Of a stretch of DNA of 45,667 bases, positions 1 through 6,729 are shown piece by piece. Position numbers and translations under genes: made by a program. Position 1 is the stretch's first letter. Each line of letters opens with the position of its first letter. The notes under the pieces are model-generated. The model made no database searches, had not been told where the DNA came from, and was given only the letters and a program-made list of their open reading frames with translations. This DNA comes from Desulfofundulus australicus DSM 11792. GTDB taxonomy: Bacteria; Bacillota; Desulfotomaculia; Desulfotomaculales; Desulfovirgulaceae. Where the stretch lies: assembly GCF_900129285.1 (NCBI RefSeq), contig NZ_FQUW01000023.1:1-45667 (forward strand), written 5' to 3'.

Positions 1-330
1 CAGACAACCGGGGTTGGGGCATGAGAGTGGTTGGGGAAAGGGAAAATCTTTGCCCAGGCGGGCGTATTCTTCCGGCGGTACAGGCGTGTAAAATATCTGC
101 TGCATGGCGGTCACTTCCAGCAAATATTCTACCTGTTCCACAGCCGGAAGAAAAGGGGTCAGTCACTGGTTGTCATATTCTGGTGAATAGACGGACTGAC
201 TGACCTGAAATACCAGCACAATTTGCGAAGCAGTTGCAGATTATTCTGGTATCGGAAATAGTTGCAGATTGTTCAATCTGCGAAAATGGGCAGGGGTTGG
301 GCTAAATCAAAGTGAGAATTGACACTCGAA
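1..330. other. No recognisable gene; flank of IS3 remnant
   Basis: I see no coding region I can support here. The stretch contains a short inverted repeat (GGTCAGTC near 157 and GACTGACC near 197) and the 11-mer AGTTGCAGATT twice (around 232 and 262). These may be decayed IS ends, since a broken IS3-type transposase begins immediately downstream. Basis: seen in sequence; the IS interpretation is inference. Confidence 0.35.
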
Positions 331-738
331 ATCACCCATCCAGACCAGGTGTGGGGCATAGATATTACCTACATTCGTCTGCAAAAGGGCTGGGTGTACC
401 TGGTAGCAATCATGGATTGGTACTCCCGTTATGTGGTCAGTTAGGAGATGGACCTCTCGCTGGAGATTTCCTTTGTCCTGGAAGCGGTTAAACTGGCCCT
501 GGCCCGGTCCCGGCCGAAAATCATGAACAGTGACCAGGGAAGCCAGTTCACCAGTCCGCAGTACATAGAGCTTTTAAAAAATGCAGGGGTCCAAATCAGC
601 ATGGACGGCAAGGGTAGAGCTACAGATAACATCTTTGTCGAGCGCCTCTGGCGCAGTCTGAAATACGAAGAAGTTTACCTGCACGACTACGCCAGTCCCC
701 GCGAGGCCAGGCAAAGAATCGCCCACTACCTGGACTTT
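331..738 (+). pseudogene. IS3-family transposase (OrfB) remnant with in-frame stop
   Basis: The frame starting near 331 encodes the integrase-core (rve) part of an IS3-type OrfB transposase. It reads HPDQVWGIDITYI (first catalytic Asp, codon at 361), then YSRYVVS, then NSDQGSQFTSPQY (second Asp), then FVERLWRSLKYEEVY (catalytic Glu). A TAG at 442-444 interrupts it where the family normally has a Trp codon (TGG), and the frame is cut after AHYLDF, where the sequence joins an inverted IS110 fragment. The N-terminal half and OrfA are missing. It cannot encode an active transposase. Family assignment from motifs is secure; the exact IS is unknown. Confidence 0.85.
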
Positions 739-741
739 CCT

Positions 742-1141
742 GGTCCCGGGTGAGCATCTTTAGTTCCGCGATTAGTTCCGCATCTGGCTTAAGCCTCTTC
801 AACTGCGCCAGATCGGAGCGGCTGATGTTGGCCAGCAGCCGGGCATCGATGGGGTCGCTTTTTGCCCCGGAGGGCTTTCGCCGGTAATCCACAATCTTCG
901 GATTAAGCGGGTAAACTGGAAAGCCGGCTTCCAGCAGAAACTGCACCAGAAGACCGTTTTTGGTTTCGAGCAGGCAGGCGAAATTTTCCGGTTCGGGATC
1001 GATGCTCAAGAGCCTTTCCTTTAATAATTCCATGCCTTTCCTGTTGTGAGGGATGGTGAAATACTTAAGCTCTTGACCCTTTTCATTGAGTACAGCTACG
1101 TCATGATGCAGGTCAGACCAGTCAATTCCTACGAAGTACAT
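742..1141 (-). pseudogene. IS110-family transposase, N-terminal RuvC-like part only
   Basis: The reading frame from the ATG at 1141 encodes the N-terminal DEDD (RuvC-like) domain of an IS110-type recombinase. It starts MYFVGIDWSDLHHDVAVL (first acidic residue in GIDWSD), continues with ACLLETKNGLLVQF and ends with SGAKSDPIDARLLAN. After LKMLTRDQES (about residue 130) the sequence runs into the IS3 remnant, so the C-terminal Tnp20 domain with its catalytic serine is absent. IS110 enzymes use a structured RNA from their own non-coding end to choose target and donor DNA. The element is therefore a dead 5' piece, but its upstream non-coding end may be preserved (see 1142-1440). No frameshift is visible in the retained part. 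Confidence 0.85.
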
Positions 1142-1440
1142 GTCGAGAACCTCCGGTATATAAGATTGGCTGCAGACTGGTCAGTGGGCCTTATCTAACG
1201 TGGTGCTCGAAGCACAACCCTTCTATAAACCGCAGTCTGCAAATTTGATCCAGGAAAGGTAGCTCTTTTTTAAGCAATCGAACAGCCAGGAGGTGAAATC
1301 CTTTTCCCGGAAACTTTGAACTATATTTTGCCAACTTAGTTGAGCATCCTACTCCTAAGTTGAGTTTAACAGATAAGGAGGTGGCTACCACCAGGGATAT
1401 TATTATATTATAGAGATGGCAGTGCAAATAGCCTGATAAC
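1142..1440 (-). other. Non-coding region upstream of IS110 fragment; possible bridge-RNA locus
   Basis: About 300 bases lie upstream of the IS110-type gene on its strand and hold no supported ORF. In the IS110 group, the bridge RNA is transcribed from this end of the element. I see local repeats (CTTAGTTGAG near 1335 and CTAAGTTGAG near 1355) and a short hairpin GGTGG/CCACC near 1380-1392, but I could not fold the region or locate the element's left end. Presence of a bridge RNA is inference from element organisation, not something I could demonstrate. Confidence 0.25.
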
Positions 1441-1722
1441 CATAATCAATCTACCTACATGGTCTACTGAACACATGTTGGACTCTTTAACTTTTAATAA
1501 AAATGTTTAACTCGAGTTTAAAAACCTCATTGCCCCTATACCCGGGTAAAAGAAAACCTTATGGTTCAAGGAAGTATGGAACAACGGGGTTAGCCGGTAC
1601 TTTATCTGTTTCAATCCAGAATGAGCAGAACGAGACTTTAATGGGAGATATTACTTTTAAACTCTAGCCTGACAATAGAGTCCACTTGATTTGTAGAAGG
1701 AACTTCCGGCAGGAAAGGAGAT
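1441..1722. other. Intergenic region upstream of ECF sigma gene; nothing certain
   Basis: No gene is visible. The region is AT-rich in its first half. It presumably contains the promoter of the sigma factor gene at 1729, but I could not identify a convincing ECF-type -35/-10 pair. GGAAC occurs at about 1579 and 1700, without a clear partner element. Confidence 0.3.
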
Positions 1723-1728
1723 GTGACA

Positions 1729-2328
1729 TTGAAAGATGTTGAACTGATCAAACGATGCCAATCTGGTGATATCAATGCATTCGAACTCCTAGTTGAAAGA
1801 TTTGGTGCTCAGGCTGTCCGTACCGCGTATTTGGTTACAGGGCGGCAGGATCTAGCGGAGGATATTGCCCAAGAAACATTTATTCAATGCTTTTATTCAA
1901 TTAAACAGCTAAAAAAGGCTGAGTTTTTTAAGACATGGTTTTATAAAATATTACTTCGAACCGGACGGAAGATGGCTGCTAAAAACAGAAGGTTGTTGCA
2001 AATTGATAATCTAGACAATAACTTTAATGCGGTTCAGTTACATCATTATGACCTAGAAGAAGCATTTGAAAAAAATGAAGCTAAAGAAGCGGTATACCAG
2101 GCTGTCAGCACGTTGAGCGAACCCCTCAAAGTGGTAATAACACTTCGCTACTTCAATGACTTTTCCATCAGTGAAATAGCCAGTGTTCTCGGCTGTAAGG
2201 AAGGTACAGTCAAGTCCCGCCTTCATAACGCCAGGAAGCTGATAGCAGCTTTCCTGCAGGAAAAAGGCTTGAATACTGCCAGCAGTGAGGATAACCAATC
2301 AAGAAAGGAGTGTATTCTCAATGTTTAA
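1729..2328 (+). CDS. ECF-type RNA polymerase sigma factor
   Basis: A sigma-70 family factor of the extracytoplasmic-function group (about 199 aa), expected to direct RNA polymerase to a small stress or envelope regulon. Region 2 is at about residues 8-80: LIKRCQSGDINAFELLVERF, then DLAEDIAQETFIQCF, then the -10 recognition helix with KTWFYKILLRTGRK. Region 4 is at about 110-165: LSEPLKVVITLRYF, then ISEIASVLGCKEGTVKSRLHNARK, a typical helix-turn-helix for the -35 element. The TTG at 1729 is chosen because AAAGGAG (1714-1720) sits 8 bases before it; the GTG at 1723 would have only 2 bases of spacing. The stop codon overlaps the start of the next gene by 8 bases, so sigma and its presumed anti-sigma are translationally coupled. 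The family is certain; the regulon is unknown. Confidence 0.88.
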   Translation: MKDVELIKRCQSGDINAFELLVERFGAQAVRTAYLVTGRQDLAEDIAQETFIQCFYSIKQLKKAEFFKTWFYKILLRTGRKMAAKNRRLLQIDNLDNNFNAVQLHHYDLEEAFEKNEAKEAVYQAVSTLSEPLKVVITLRYFNDFSISEIASVLGCKEGTVKSRLHNARKLIAAFLQEKGLNTASSEDNQSRKECILNV

Positions 2329-3226
2329 ACAAGAACAGTTTGAACAGCTGATCAAAAGTGCGTTGATCACTATGTCCGAAAAAATAAATCCGCCCGAGGA
2401 TATGGGGTCGAAGGTGCGGAATGCGGTGCTTCTGGGGAAGAGAAAAAGGGCCTTGCCCTACAATTGGATATTTAACTGGAAAAAGGCCGTTGCTGTAGCA
2501 GCCTGCTTAACCATTTTTGGTGGCGTTATTACACTGGCAGTCTCGCCGGGTTTACGGGCTTGGGCAGACGAAAAGGCCAATATATTGAACAAGATTTGGA
2601 TGGTGAGGCAACAAAATGATGATAGTGGTACCATTACCATTACGGCTAGTGAGGGCCTGGACAGCGCGGCCATCAAGGCGCATCGGGAAGCTGTTTTGAG
2701 AAACCGGGCCAAGGCAAGCGGACCTGTAAGTTATGTACCATACACAACCCTTGCGGAAGCTGAAAGGGAAATCGGGTTTAAGATCAAGGTGCCTGCATGT
2801 TTTCCTGACGGGTATGGGTTGCCAAAAAGAATCTGGGTTGGCGAATATATGAAGGCTCAAGACGGAAAGCTTGTGGCCACCGGCAAGCACGAGGTACGCA
2901 TGAGGTTTGACGGTGGGAATGAAGACAACCTGGTTCGCACGAGGTTTGATTATGGAAATGTCGACAGCTCGCCAACATTGGTTTATATCATATCTGAAAT
3001 CGGCATGAAATTTAAGCCTGGCTTCAGGTGCGAAGAAATAAAAGTTGGGGGTAGGAATGCATGCTGGTATGAAAGTGAAATTACGCTGAACAAATACGGG
3101 CAAAAGCCGCAGCAAGTAATCGAGCGGGCTATCAGCTGGGAGGAAGGGGGCATGACCTATTTGTTGAATGATTCCACGGGGTTATCTAAGCAAGAGTTGG
3201 TAAGGATAGTTGAGTCGATTCAGTAG
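2321..3226 (+). CDS. Probable anti-sigma factor, membrane protein with DUF4367-like domain
   Basis: A 301-aa protein encoded in the same operon as, and overlapping, the ECF sigma gene. The cytoplasmic N-terminal segment (about residues 1-50) would bind the sigma factor. One transmembrane helix follows at about 52-75 (KKAVAVAACLTIFGGVITLA), and the rest lies outside the membrane. The C-terminal half carries DUF4367-like features: a segment with EAEREIGFKIKVPACFPDGY, an ISEIG.KF stretch, a cysteine/tryptophan segment (GRNACWYES), and the ending AISWEEGGMTYLL followed by LSKQELVRIVESI. The ATG at 2321 is preceded by AAAGGAG (2304-2310) at a spacing of 10 bases; an upstream in-frame GTG (2285) lacks a site. 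Anti-sigma function is inferred from order, overlap and topology. No protease site or signal ligand can be read from the sequence. Confidence 0.75.
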   Translation: MFKQEQFEQLIKSALITMSEKINPPEDMGSKVRNAVLLGKRKRALPYNWIFNWKKAVAVAACLTIFGGVITLAVSPGLRAWADEKANILNKIWMVRQQNDDSGTITITASEGLDSAAIKAHREAVLRNRAKASGPVSYVPYTTLAEAEREIGFKIKVPACFPDGYGLPKRIWVGEYMKAQDGKLVATGKHEVRMRFDGGNEDNLVRTRFDYGNVDSSPTLVYIISEIGMKFKPGFRCEEIKVGGRNACWYESEITLNKYGQKPQQVIERAISWEEGGMTYLLNDSTGLSKQELVRIVESIQ

Positions 3227-3240
3227 TTGAGTCGATTTAG
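3207..3240. repeat. 17-bp tandem duplication across the anti-sigma stop codon
   Basis: Two adjacent 17-mers, TAGTTGAGTCGATTCAG (3207-3223) and TAGTTGAGTCGATTTAG (3224-3240), differ at one base. The stop TAG of the upstream gene begins the second copy. This is a recent slippage-type duplication that does not alter the coding frame before the stop. Confidence 0.8.
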
Positions 3241-3379
3241 TTAGGTAGCTTTTCGGAAAGTCGGTAACAAACCGACTCGCCAGGAGGATAGGGCAATGCT
3301 TGAGAGCAACCCGGGCGCCTGGCGGGGGTCTGCCGGGGATAGAGGGTAACTTTCATCGAGTTGCCCCTATTCTTTTTCT
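3241..3379. other. Intergenic, one hairpin, no gene
   Basis: The stretch contains a small hairpin GTCGGT-AACAA-ACCGAC near 3259-3275 but no U-rich tail. A GGAGGATAGGGCA site precedes an ATG at about 3298 that opens only a 17-codon ORF (MLESNPGAWRGSAGDRG). I see no support for either a gene or a known RNA. Confidence 0.3.
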
Positions 3380-3625
3380 CTATCCCTGGGAGAACCAAAA
3401 GGCCATCCTTTTTCCGTAGTGTCCTTTCGCGGGCGGGAATGCCGAACTGTCCAGGACAATTTTCCCTTCTGATGCAGCCAGCTTTGCCGTCTTGGTTACC
3501 AAACTCTGTACCGTCTGTTCCAGAAGTTCCTAACCCGCCTGCTCCTTTAAGTCAGCGAGAAACCGGTAAAATACGGTTGATGAGGGTGAAGACTTTCTGA
3601 TGTTAAAGCCGCACCAGTAGGCAAG
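3380..3625 (-). pseudogene. DDE transposase remnant (IS1182/IS4-like), interrupted by a stop
   Basis: On the minus strand one continuous frame reads LAYWCGFNIRK, then STVFYRFLADLKEQAG, a TAG stop at 3530-3532, and in the same frame ELLEQTVQSLVTKTAKLAAS, then GKIVLDSSAFPPAKGHYGKR, ending at the TAG at 3380-3382. The order (N-terminal helical segment, then an Asp in a beta-strand context, VLDSSAF) is typical of the first catalytic Asp region of DDE transposases of the IS4/IS1182 kind. The rest of the enzyme is missing. Family assignment beyond a DDE-type transposase is tentative. Confidence 0.55.
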
Positions 3626-3699
3626 CTGGGGCGAATATTTAAGGCATTTAAGTCCTTCTTCCTCGAGTTTGAAAGCCAGAAACTGTTATTTTACCCCCC

Positions 3700-3945
3700 A
3701 AAATCCGCGAAGCCTTGAAAAATGGGCATATTATGTTGTAAAGCACTGCCAGAATGAAAAGCAACTGTCAGAAAACCGGCGATTTATAAAAATCGTAGTA
3801 ATCTTCCACAACCTGTGGAAAGAAAAGCTGGGACTGGGCCCCTGTGTGCGGCGTATCCTGAATCGCACGGAAAAGACCTCTCCCTTTGAAGAAGCCCTGT
3901 TTGCCATGGTTTTAAACCGGTTATGCGATCCGTTTATTCTTCCCA
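3700..3945 (+). pseudogene. Transposase remnant, IS1634-like N-terminal segment
   Basis: The plus-strand frame here reads KQLSENRRFIKIVVIFHNLW, then KEKLGLGPCVRRILN, then EEALFAMVLNRLCDP. This resembles the matching segment of the IS1634-like fragment on the opposite strand at 4273-4729 (FRHLWEQLGLDFILKRHF, then AEAVYAMVLNRISDP), so it is a diverged homologue. After LCDP the frame shifts. There is no intact start or catalytic triad. Confidence 0.6.
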
Positions 3946-4145
3946 GGCTGAGCTCCTGGCGGCAGAAAAGGAAGTGGGCCGGGAACTGGTAGCCCGAACT
4001 CAAGCAGCACAAAGAGGATCCTGCACTGAAAGAAGAGCTGGCCCTTTACGAGAGGGTGCTAAACGGTGAAGGAGTGGGCAGCTTTGCCGACCCGATGTCC
4101 GCTGGGGCTTCAAGAAAAAGAATGAGCCCTTTTTTGGTTACAAGG
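3946..4145 (+). pseudogene. Transposase remnant (WGFKKKNEPFFGYKVHA segment)
   Basis: Three short frames continue the previous remnant with frameshifts: QAELLAAEKEVGRELVARTQ from about 3948, ELKQHKEDPALKEELALYER from about 3998, and VRWGFKKKNEPFFGYKVHA from about 4096. The last is a conserved DDE-transposase block in which a Trp-Gly segment precedes the GYK.H strand. At about 4145 the sequence jumps into the inverted IS1634-like fragment. This is decayed mobile DNA without coding capacity. Confidence 0.6.
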
Positions 4146-4149
4146 TGCA

Positions 4150-4729
4150 CGCTACGGTGTTCCAGAAAATCATGTCCACTTCCAGGTCGAACAGGTTTCT
4201 GGTGCTGTCAAAAAGGTCCAGTTCTATCCTCTCTTTATATTCGGCCAGAAAATCAAGGGCACGGTAAAAAATGGTGCAGTTCCAGCTGGTCAAAGGACGG
4301 CCGGTAAACTTCTTTGAGCCATTCATTAACGCCCCGTTTGGAAAGCGGGTCGCTGATCCGGTTCAGCACCATGGCGTAGACGGCCTCAGCCAGTTGGCTG
4401 CAGGTGTATGCCTGGGAGAAATGGCGTTTCAGGATAAAGTCCAGGCCAAGTTGTTCCCACAGATGCCGGAAAATTAAATCCAACCCCCATTCCTTGGCAC
4501 TGTGAACCATCAGTTTATCAGCTTCGGCCTGTATCCATTTCGTTTTTGAGAATTTAGCCAGGCTGGCAATGAGCTGGTCAAGGCTGCCTTTCTGAAGTTC
4601 GTCGATGCGGCCCAGGTTGGCCACCACTTTCTGGCGCACTTTGCCGTGCTCCCTGACGGCTTCGACTATCTGGACATAGGTTCTTTTTGAGCCATCCTTG
4701 TTGGTGAAAGTTTTTGTTCTGGCATACAT
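4150..4729 (-). pseudogene. IS1634-family transposase, truncated and frameshifted
   Basis: From the ATG at 4729 the protein starts MYARTKTFTNKDGSKRTYVQ and continues VEAVREHGKVRQKVVANLGR, the characteristic opening of IS1634/IS4-group transposases. It runs on through EAVYAMVLNRISDPLSKRGV and DQLELHHF. At an A6 run (4266-4271; T6 on the coding strand) the frame is lost, and the correct continuation FYRALDFLAEYKERIELDLF, then FDLEVDMIFWNTVA, lies in the next frame. This indicates a one-base slippage. The fragment ends at about 4150, before the catalytic Asp region is complete. It is inactive, but the high quality of both frames suggests relatively recent decay. Confidence 0.8.
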
Positions 4730-5031
4730 GGCATAGATATTATACCATGTTAAGGCAGGTTAGAAAAACTAAATATTTACAGACGTGGCACTACACTTTA
4801 GCAATTTTTGGGGATTCCGCCAACTAAGACCCTTGATTTTACTGGGTTTCCAGCTTCGTTGGAAATGTATGGGGCGCTAAAGTTTCAAACTTGAGTTTAA
4901 CCATGAGTTTAACCATTACACAAAACATTTTACGTTCTTGTTTACTCCGAGGCAGGCCGATGTTTCGTCCGGCCCGTGGCACGGAGCGACGGGGGATGAC
5001 CGCCGTCCCGAGAGTTATACGACAGTATCTA
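4730..5031. other. Intergenic region, no supported feature
   Basis: About 300 bases between the IS remnant and the gene ending at 5032. I see no ORF with a ribosome binding site, no clear hairpin with a U tail and no IS terminal repeat. It may contain the decayed left flank of the IS1634-like element. Confidence 0.4.
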
Positions 5032-5499
5032 TCATTTATCCTGCTGATTGTCCGCAGTACATTGGGATAATAAATAGTCACATAATGCCACATGGAAACC
5101 TTGATCTCTTAAATTTTTGATCAACATAAGTGGCACTTCATCGCTTATGGCACCCAGAATTTTGGCAAGAGCCTCTTTTACATCTTTATATTTGAGAGGT
5201 TCGTTGGAAAATAAAAAATCTGTAGGATAATCTTTAATTTTTCTAAAGCGCTCTTGTATTTTTTTACCATTAAATTTATCTGATAGTAATATGAAAAGTA
5301 AATCAATTTTATCTTGCTTTTCCGGGGATATTTGATAAGACACAATAAAATCATAATATGGGTATTTGGGATTTGTGACTTTGCATACAGATAGGCGTAA
5401 AATATAATCTGACAGCTCGTTTATTTTATTTTGCATTTCATCGATCTTTTTCTGTTGCTGAAAAATAATTTTTTGTAACTCTTCAAGTTTATGTTCCAA
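5032..5499 (-). CDS. DUF1878-like protein with N-terminal coiled coil
   Basis: A 155-aa protein. Residues 1-35 form a heptad-rich coiled coil (MEHKLEELQKIIFQQQKKID, then EMQNKINELSDYI). The remainder, with YPYYDFIVSYQISPEKQDKI, a DFLFSNEP segment and a C-terminal LMLIKNLRDQGFHVALCDYL, resembles in layout the small DUF1878 (Bacillus YhaI-type) proteins, whose function is unknown. The TTG at 5497-5499 is preceded by GGGGGGG (5507-5513) at 7 bases, supporting this start. There is no signal peptide or membrane helix. The base composition is clearly AT-richer than the housekeeping genes, as in the next gene, suggesting joint acquisition. It lies downstream of the secreted-protein gene on the same strand with a strong hairpin between them. 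The DUF1878 assignment is from memory of the fold pattern and is moderate. Confidence 0.6.
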   Translation of the reverse strand: MEHKLEELQKIIFQQQKKIDEMQNKINELSDYILRLSVCKVTNPKYPYYDFIVSYQISPEKQDKIDLLFILLSDKFNGKKIQERFRKIKDYPTDFLFSNEPLKYKDVKEALAKILGAISDEVPLMLIKNLRDQGFHVALCDYLLSQCTADNQQDK

Positions 5500-5568
5500 G
5501 TTTATTCCCCCCCATTGTATGGTTGATTAAATTCTGTGGTTGTCGCACTAATAAATTGAATCAACGCC

Positions 5569-5608
5569 AGGAGAATAAAGGAGGAATGTCTTCCTCCTTT
5601 ATTCTCCT
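5569..5608. terminator. 18-bp perfect hairpin between the two low-GC genes
   Basis: AGGAGAATAAAGGAGGAA (5569-5586) and its exact complement (5591-5608) flank a 4-base loop, TGTC. On the minus strand no long U tract follows, so this is either a terminator-like or attenuating stem, or an RNA-processing site, between the secreted protein gene and the DUF1878-like gene. The stem also buries two Shine-Dalgarno-like sequences (GGAGG/CCTCC). Confidence 0.65.
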
Positions 5609-5650
5609 AATTTGATTGTTTATATCCAGTTAACAATTAGGTCTAATCGT

Positions 5651-6172
5651 CTATAGTAATAACCAGTCTACAGTTCTTGCTATAGCATCGGCTATAGGTA
5701 ATGCATAGTATCCAGGCACACCAACCGAAGTTAAACTTGTAAACAACATACTTCTTATGGTTGCCGTTGCATAATCTTGAGCATCATCAATCTTCTTAAT
5801 AACGTTGTCCAAAGCTTTCGTGATTTTAGAAATATTGTTTGTTAAATAATTTGCCGTATCTGGATCTAACCTTTTTAGAATATATTCTAAAACCTCGCCG
5901 CCATACTTAATAGCGCTTTTAATGGTTTGAAGCGCCAACTTAACCAGGAATCCAAGCTTTCCAGCAGGTTGTACTTCTCCATCCTTAGTAGCAGTAGTAC
6001 TGAGACTATTTGCATCCTTCTCGAGTTGTAAAACATCATTTTTGAATTCATAAGTATTAGAGAAACTGCTTAAAGTGTTTGACGGCACAGCATAGGCAGT
6101 TGTGCTAAAGGACAAAGCAATAACAAGAACCAGTAATAAACTAATTGCTTTTAATTTTAATTTGCACTTCAC
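5651..6172 (-). CDS. Secreted protein of unknown function, helical
   Basis: A 173-aa protein with a textbook signal peptide: a basic start (KCKLKLK), a hydrophobic core (AISLLLVLVIALSF) and a probable signal-peptidase I site after STTAYA, near residue 27. The mature part (about 146 aa) is helical and amphipathic, rich in Lys, Leu and Ile (GKLGFLVKLALQTIKSAIKY, then KALDNVIKKIDDAQDY), has no cysteines, and ends with a Gly-Pro-rich turn and a hydrophobic tail (VDWLLL). The GTG at 6170-6172 is chosen because AAGGAGG (6181-6187) lies 8-9 bases upstream and because the signal peptide starts there. The longer frame to 6274 has neither. It is AT-rich relative to the window. It is transcribed divergently from the response regulator gene, from a promoter that abuts 11-bp repeats (6589-6654). 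I do not recognise a family; a secreted peptide, pore-forming or surface-associated function is speculation. Confidence 0.72.
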   Translation of the reverse strand: MKCKLKLKAISLLLVLVIALSFSTTAYAVPSNTLSSFSNTYEFKNDVLQLEKDANSLSTTATKDGEVQPAGKLGFLVKLALQTIKSAIKYGGEVLEYILKRLDPDTANYLTNNISKITKALDNVIKKIDDAQDYATATIRSMLFTSLTSVGVPGYYALPIADAIARTVDWLLL

Positions 6173-6415
6173 AAAACACAACCTCCTTATTATTATTGTT
6201 ATCTCCCCATGGCCCTGATGTTGAGTATATCCCGGCCAACTGGTGATGGGATTTGCAGTTACCCATTTGTACACCCCCAGGGCCGGATTGAGTACTGATT
6301 ACGAGGGTGAGTAAGGCAGTTCCCAAGGGGAATCCAAGTCCTGTACCCGGCTTGATTTTTCTGGAAGTGCGGTGAACCTTGTTGGACAAACTTTTTGTCG
6401 GTATCGACGTGATCC

Positions 6416-6538
6416 CTAAGAATAGTAATGTTCATTGTAAACGCCAACAGTAAAGCTAACTGGAAAATTATGCGCCGGACACGGTGAACAGAAGCATTTG
6501 CCCTGGTGGATAACATCGCTGAGCTCGCAACCCACCAT
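6416..6538 (-). CDS. Possible 40-aa cysteine-containing small protein in the leader
   Basis: An ATG at 6536-6538 opens a 40-codon frame within the roughly 400-base leader of the secreted-protein gene: MVGCELSDVIHQGKCFCSPC for the first 20 residues, then a polar tail ending NEHYYS. It has four Cys in a C-x10-C-x-C-x2-C arrangement, as in some small metal-binding or ribosomally made peptides. The nearest good ribosome binding site (AGGAGGTGG, about 6559-6567) is more than 15 bases too far away. Alternative leader frames also exist (for example one starting MGNCKSHHQLAGIYS near 6265, preceded by GGGGGT). I cannot decide whether any is translated. Confidence 0.2.
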   Translation of the reverse strand: MVGCELSDVIHQGKCFCSPCPAHNFPVSFTVGVYNEHYYS

Positions 6539-6588
6539 TCTCTACATCAGGTTGTGCCCCACCTCCTCGTCATTTTGTTGACGTTACT

Positions 6589-6617
6589 ATTATACAGTAA
6601 TTATCTCCTTAAATGGT
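6589..6617 (-). promoter_or_regulatory. Divergent promoter facing the secreted-protein gene, -35 replaced by repeat unit
   Basis: On the minus strand TATAAT (6589-6594) is a perfect -10. At 17 bases spacing the -35 position (6612-6617) reads ACCATT, a poor match to TTGACA, and lies within the first unit of the 11-bp repeat array. A perfect -10 with a missing -35 that is occupied by activator repeats is the arrangement of PhoB/OmpR-type activated promoters. Transcription would start at about 6582 and give a leader of about 400 bases before the GTG at 6172. Confidence 0.55.
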
Positions 6618-6654
6618 TTCAAAATGGTAAAATTTTGGTAAATATTTGGTAACA
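6611..6654. promoter_or_regulatory. Four direct repeats at exact 11-bp spacing, probable response-regulator binding array
   Basis: The core TGGT begins at 6614, 6625, 6636 and 6647, exactly 11 bases apart. The units are AAATGGTTTCA, AAATGGTAAAA, TTTTGGTAAAT and ATTTGGTAACA. An 11-bp direct repeat is the classic recognition architecture of tandemly binding PhoB/OmpR winged-helix regulators, one monomer per helical turn. The array sits in the shared upstream region of an orphan OmpR-family regulator (start 6730) and the divergent secreted-protein gene. The periodicity is directly seen; the identity of the binding protein is inference. Confidence 0.65.
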
Positions 6655-6729
6655 AATTTTAAATAGAGAGGAAATAACGGAACTATGTCGAAAAGTTTTA
6701 ATATCAGATAAAGGGAAAGGAGTGAAATG

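Noticed and set aside
1191-1427. 78-codon minus-strand frame upstream of the IS110 fragment
   Set aside because: No ribosome binding site and no recognisable domain; it lies in the non-coding end of the element.
3241-3379. Possible c-di-GMP or other riboswitch after the anti-sigma gene
   Set aside because: A single short hairpin and a GC-rich stretch are present, but no conserved aptamer blocks.
4839-5120. Short overlapping frames on both strands in 4839-5120
   Set aside because: Neither has a start site or protein-like composition; both lie in intergenic DNA flanking IS remnants.
5651-6274. Longer 207-aa version of the secreted protein
   Set aside because: The extra 34 residues precede the ribosome binding site and the signal peptide, so the GTG at 6172 is preferred.
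6141-6516. 82- and 85-codon minus-strand frames upstream of the secreted protein
   Set aside because: They overlap each other and the signal-peptide gene in different frames, and lack good initiation signals; kept only as possible leader ORFs.
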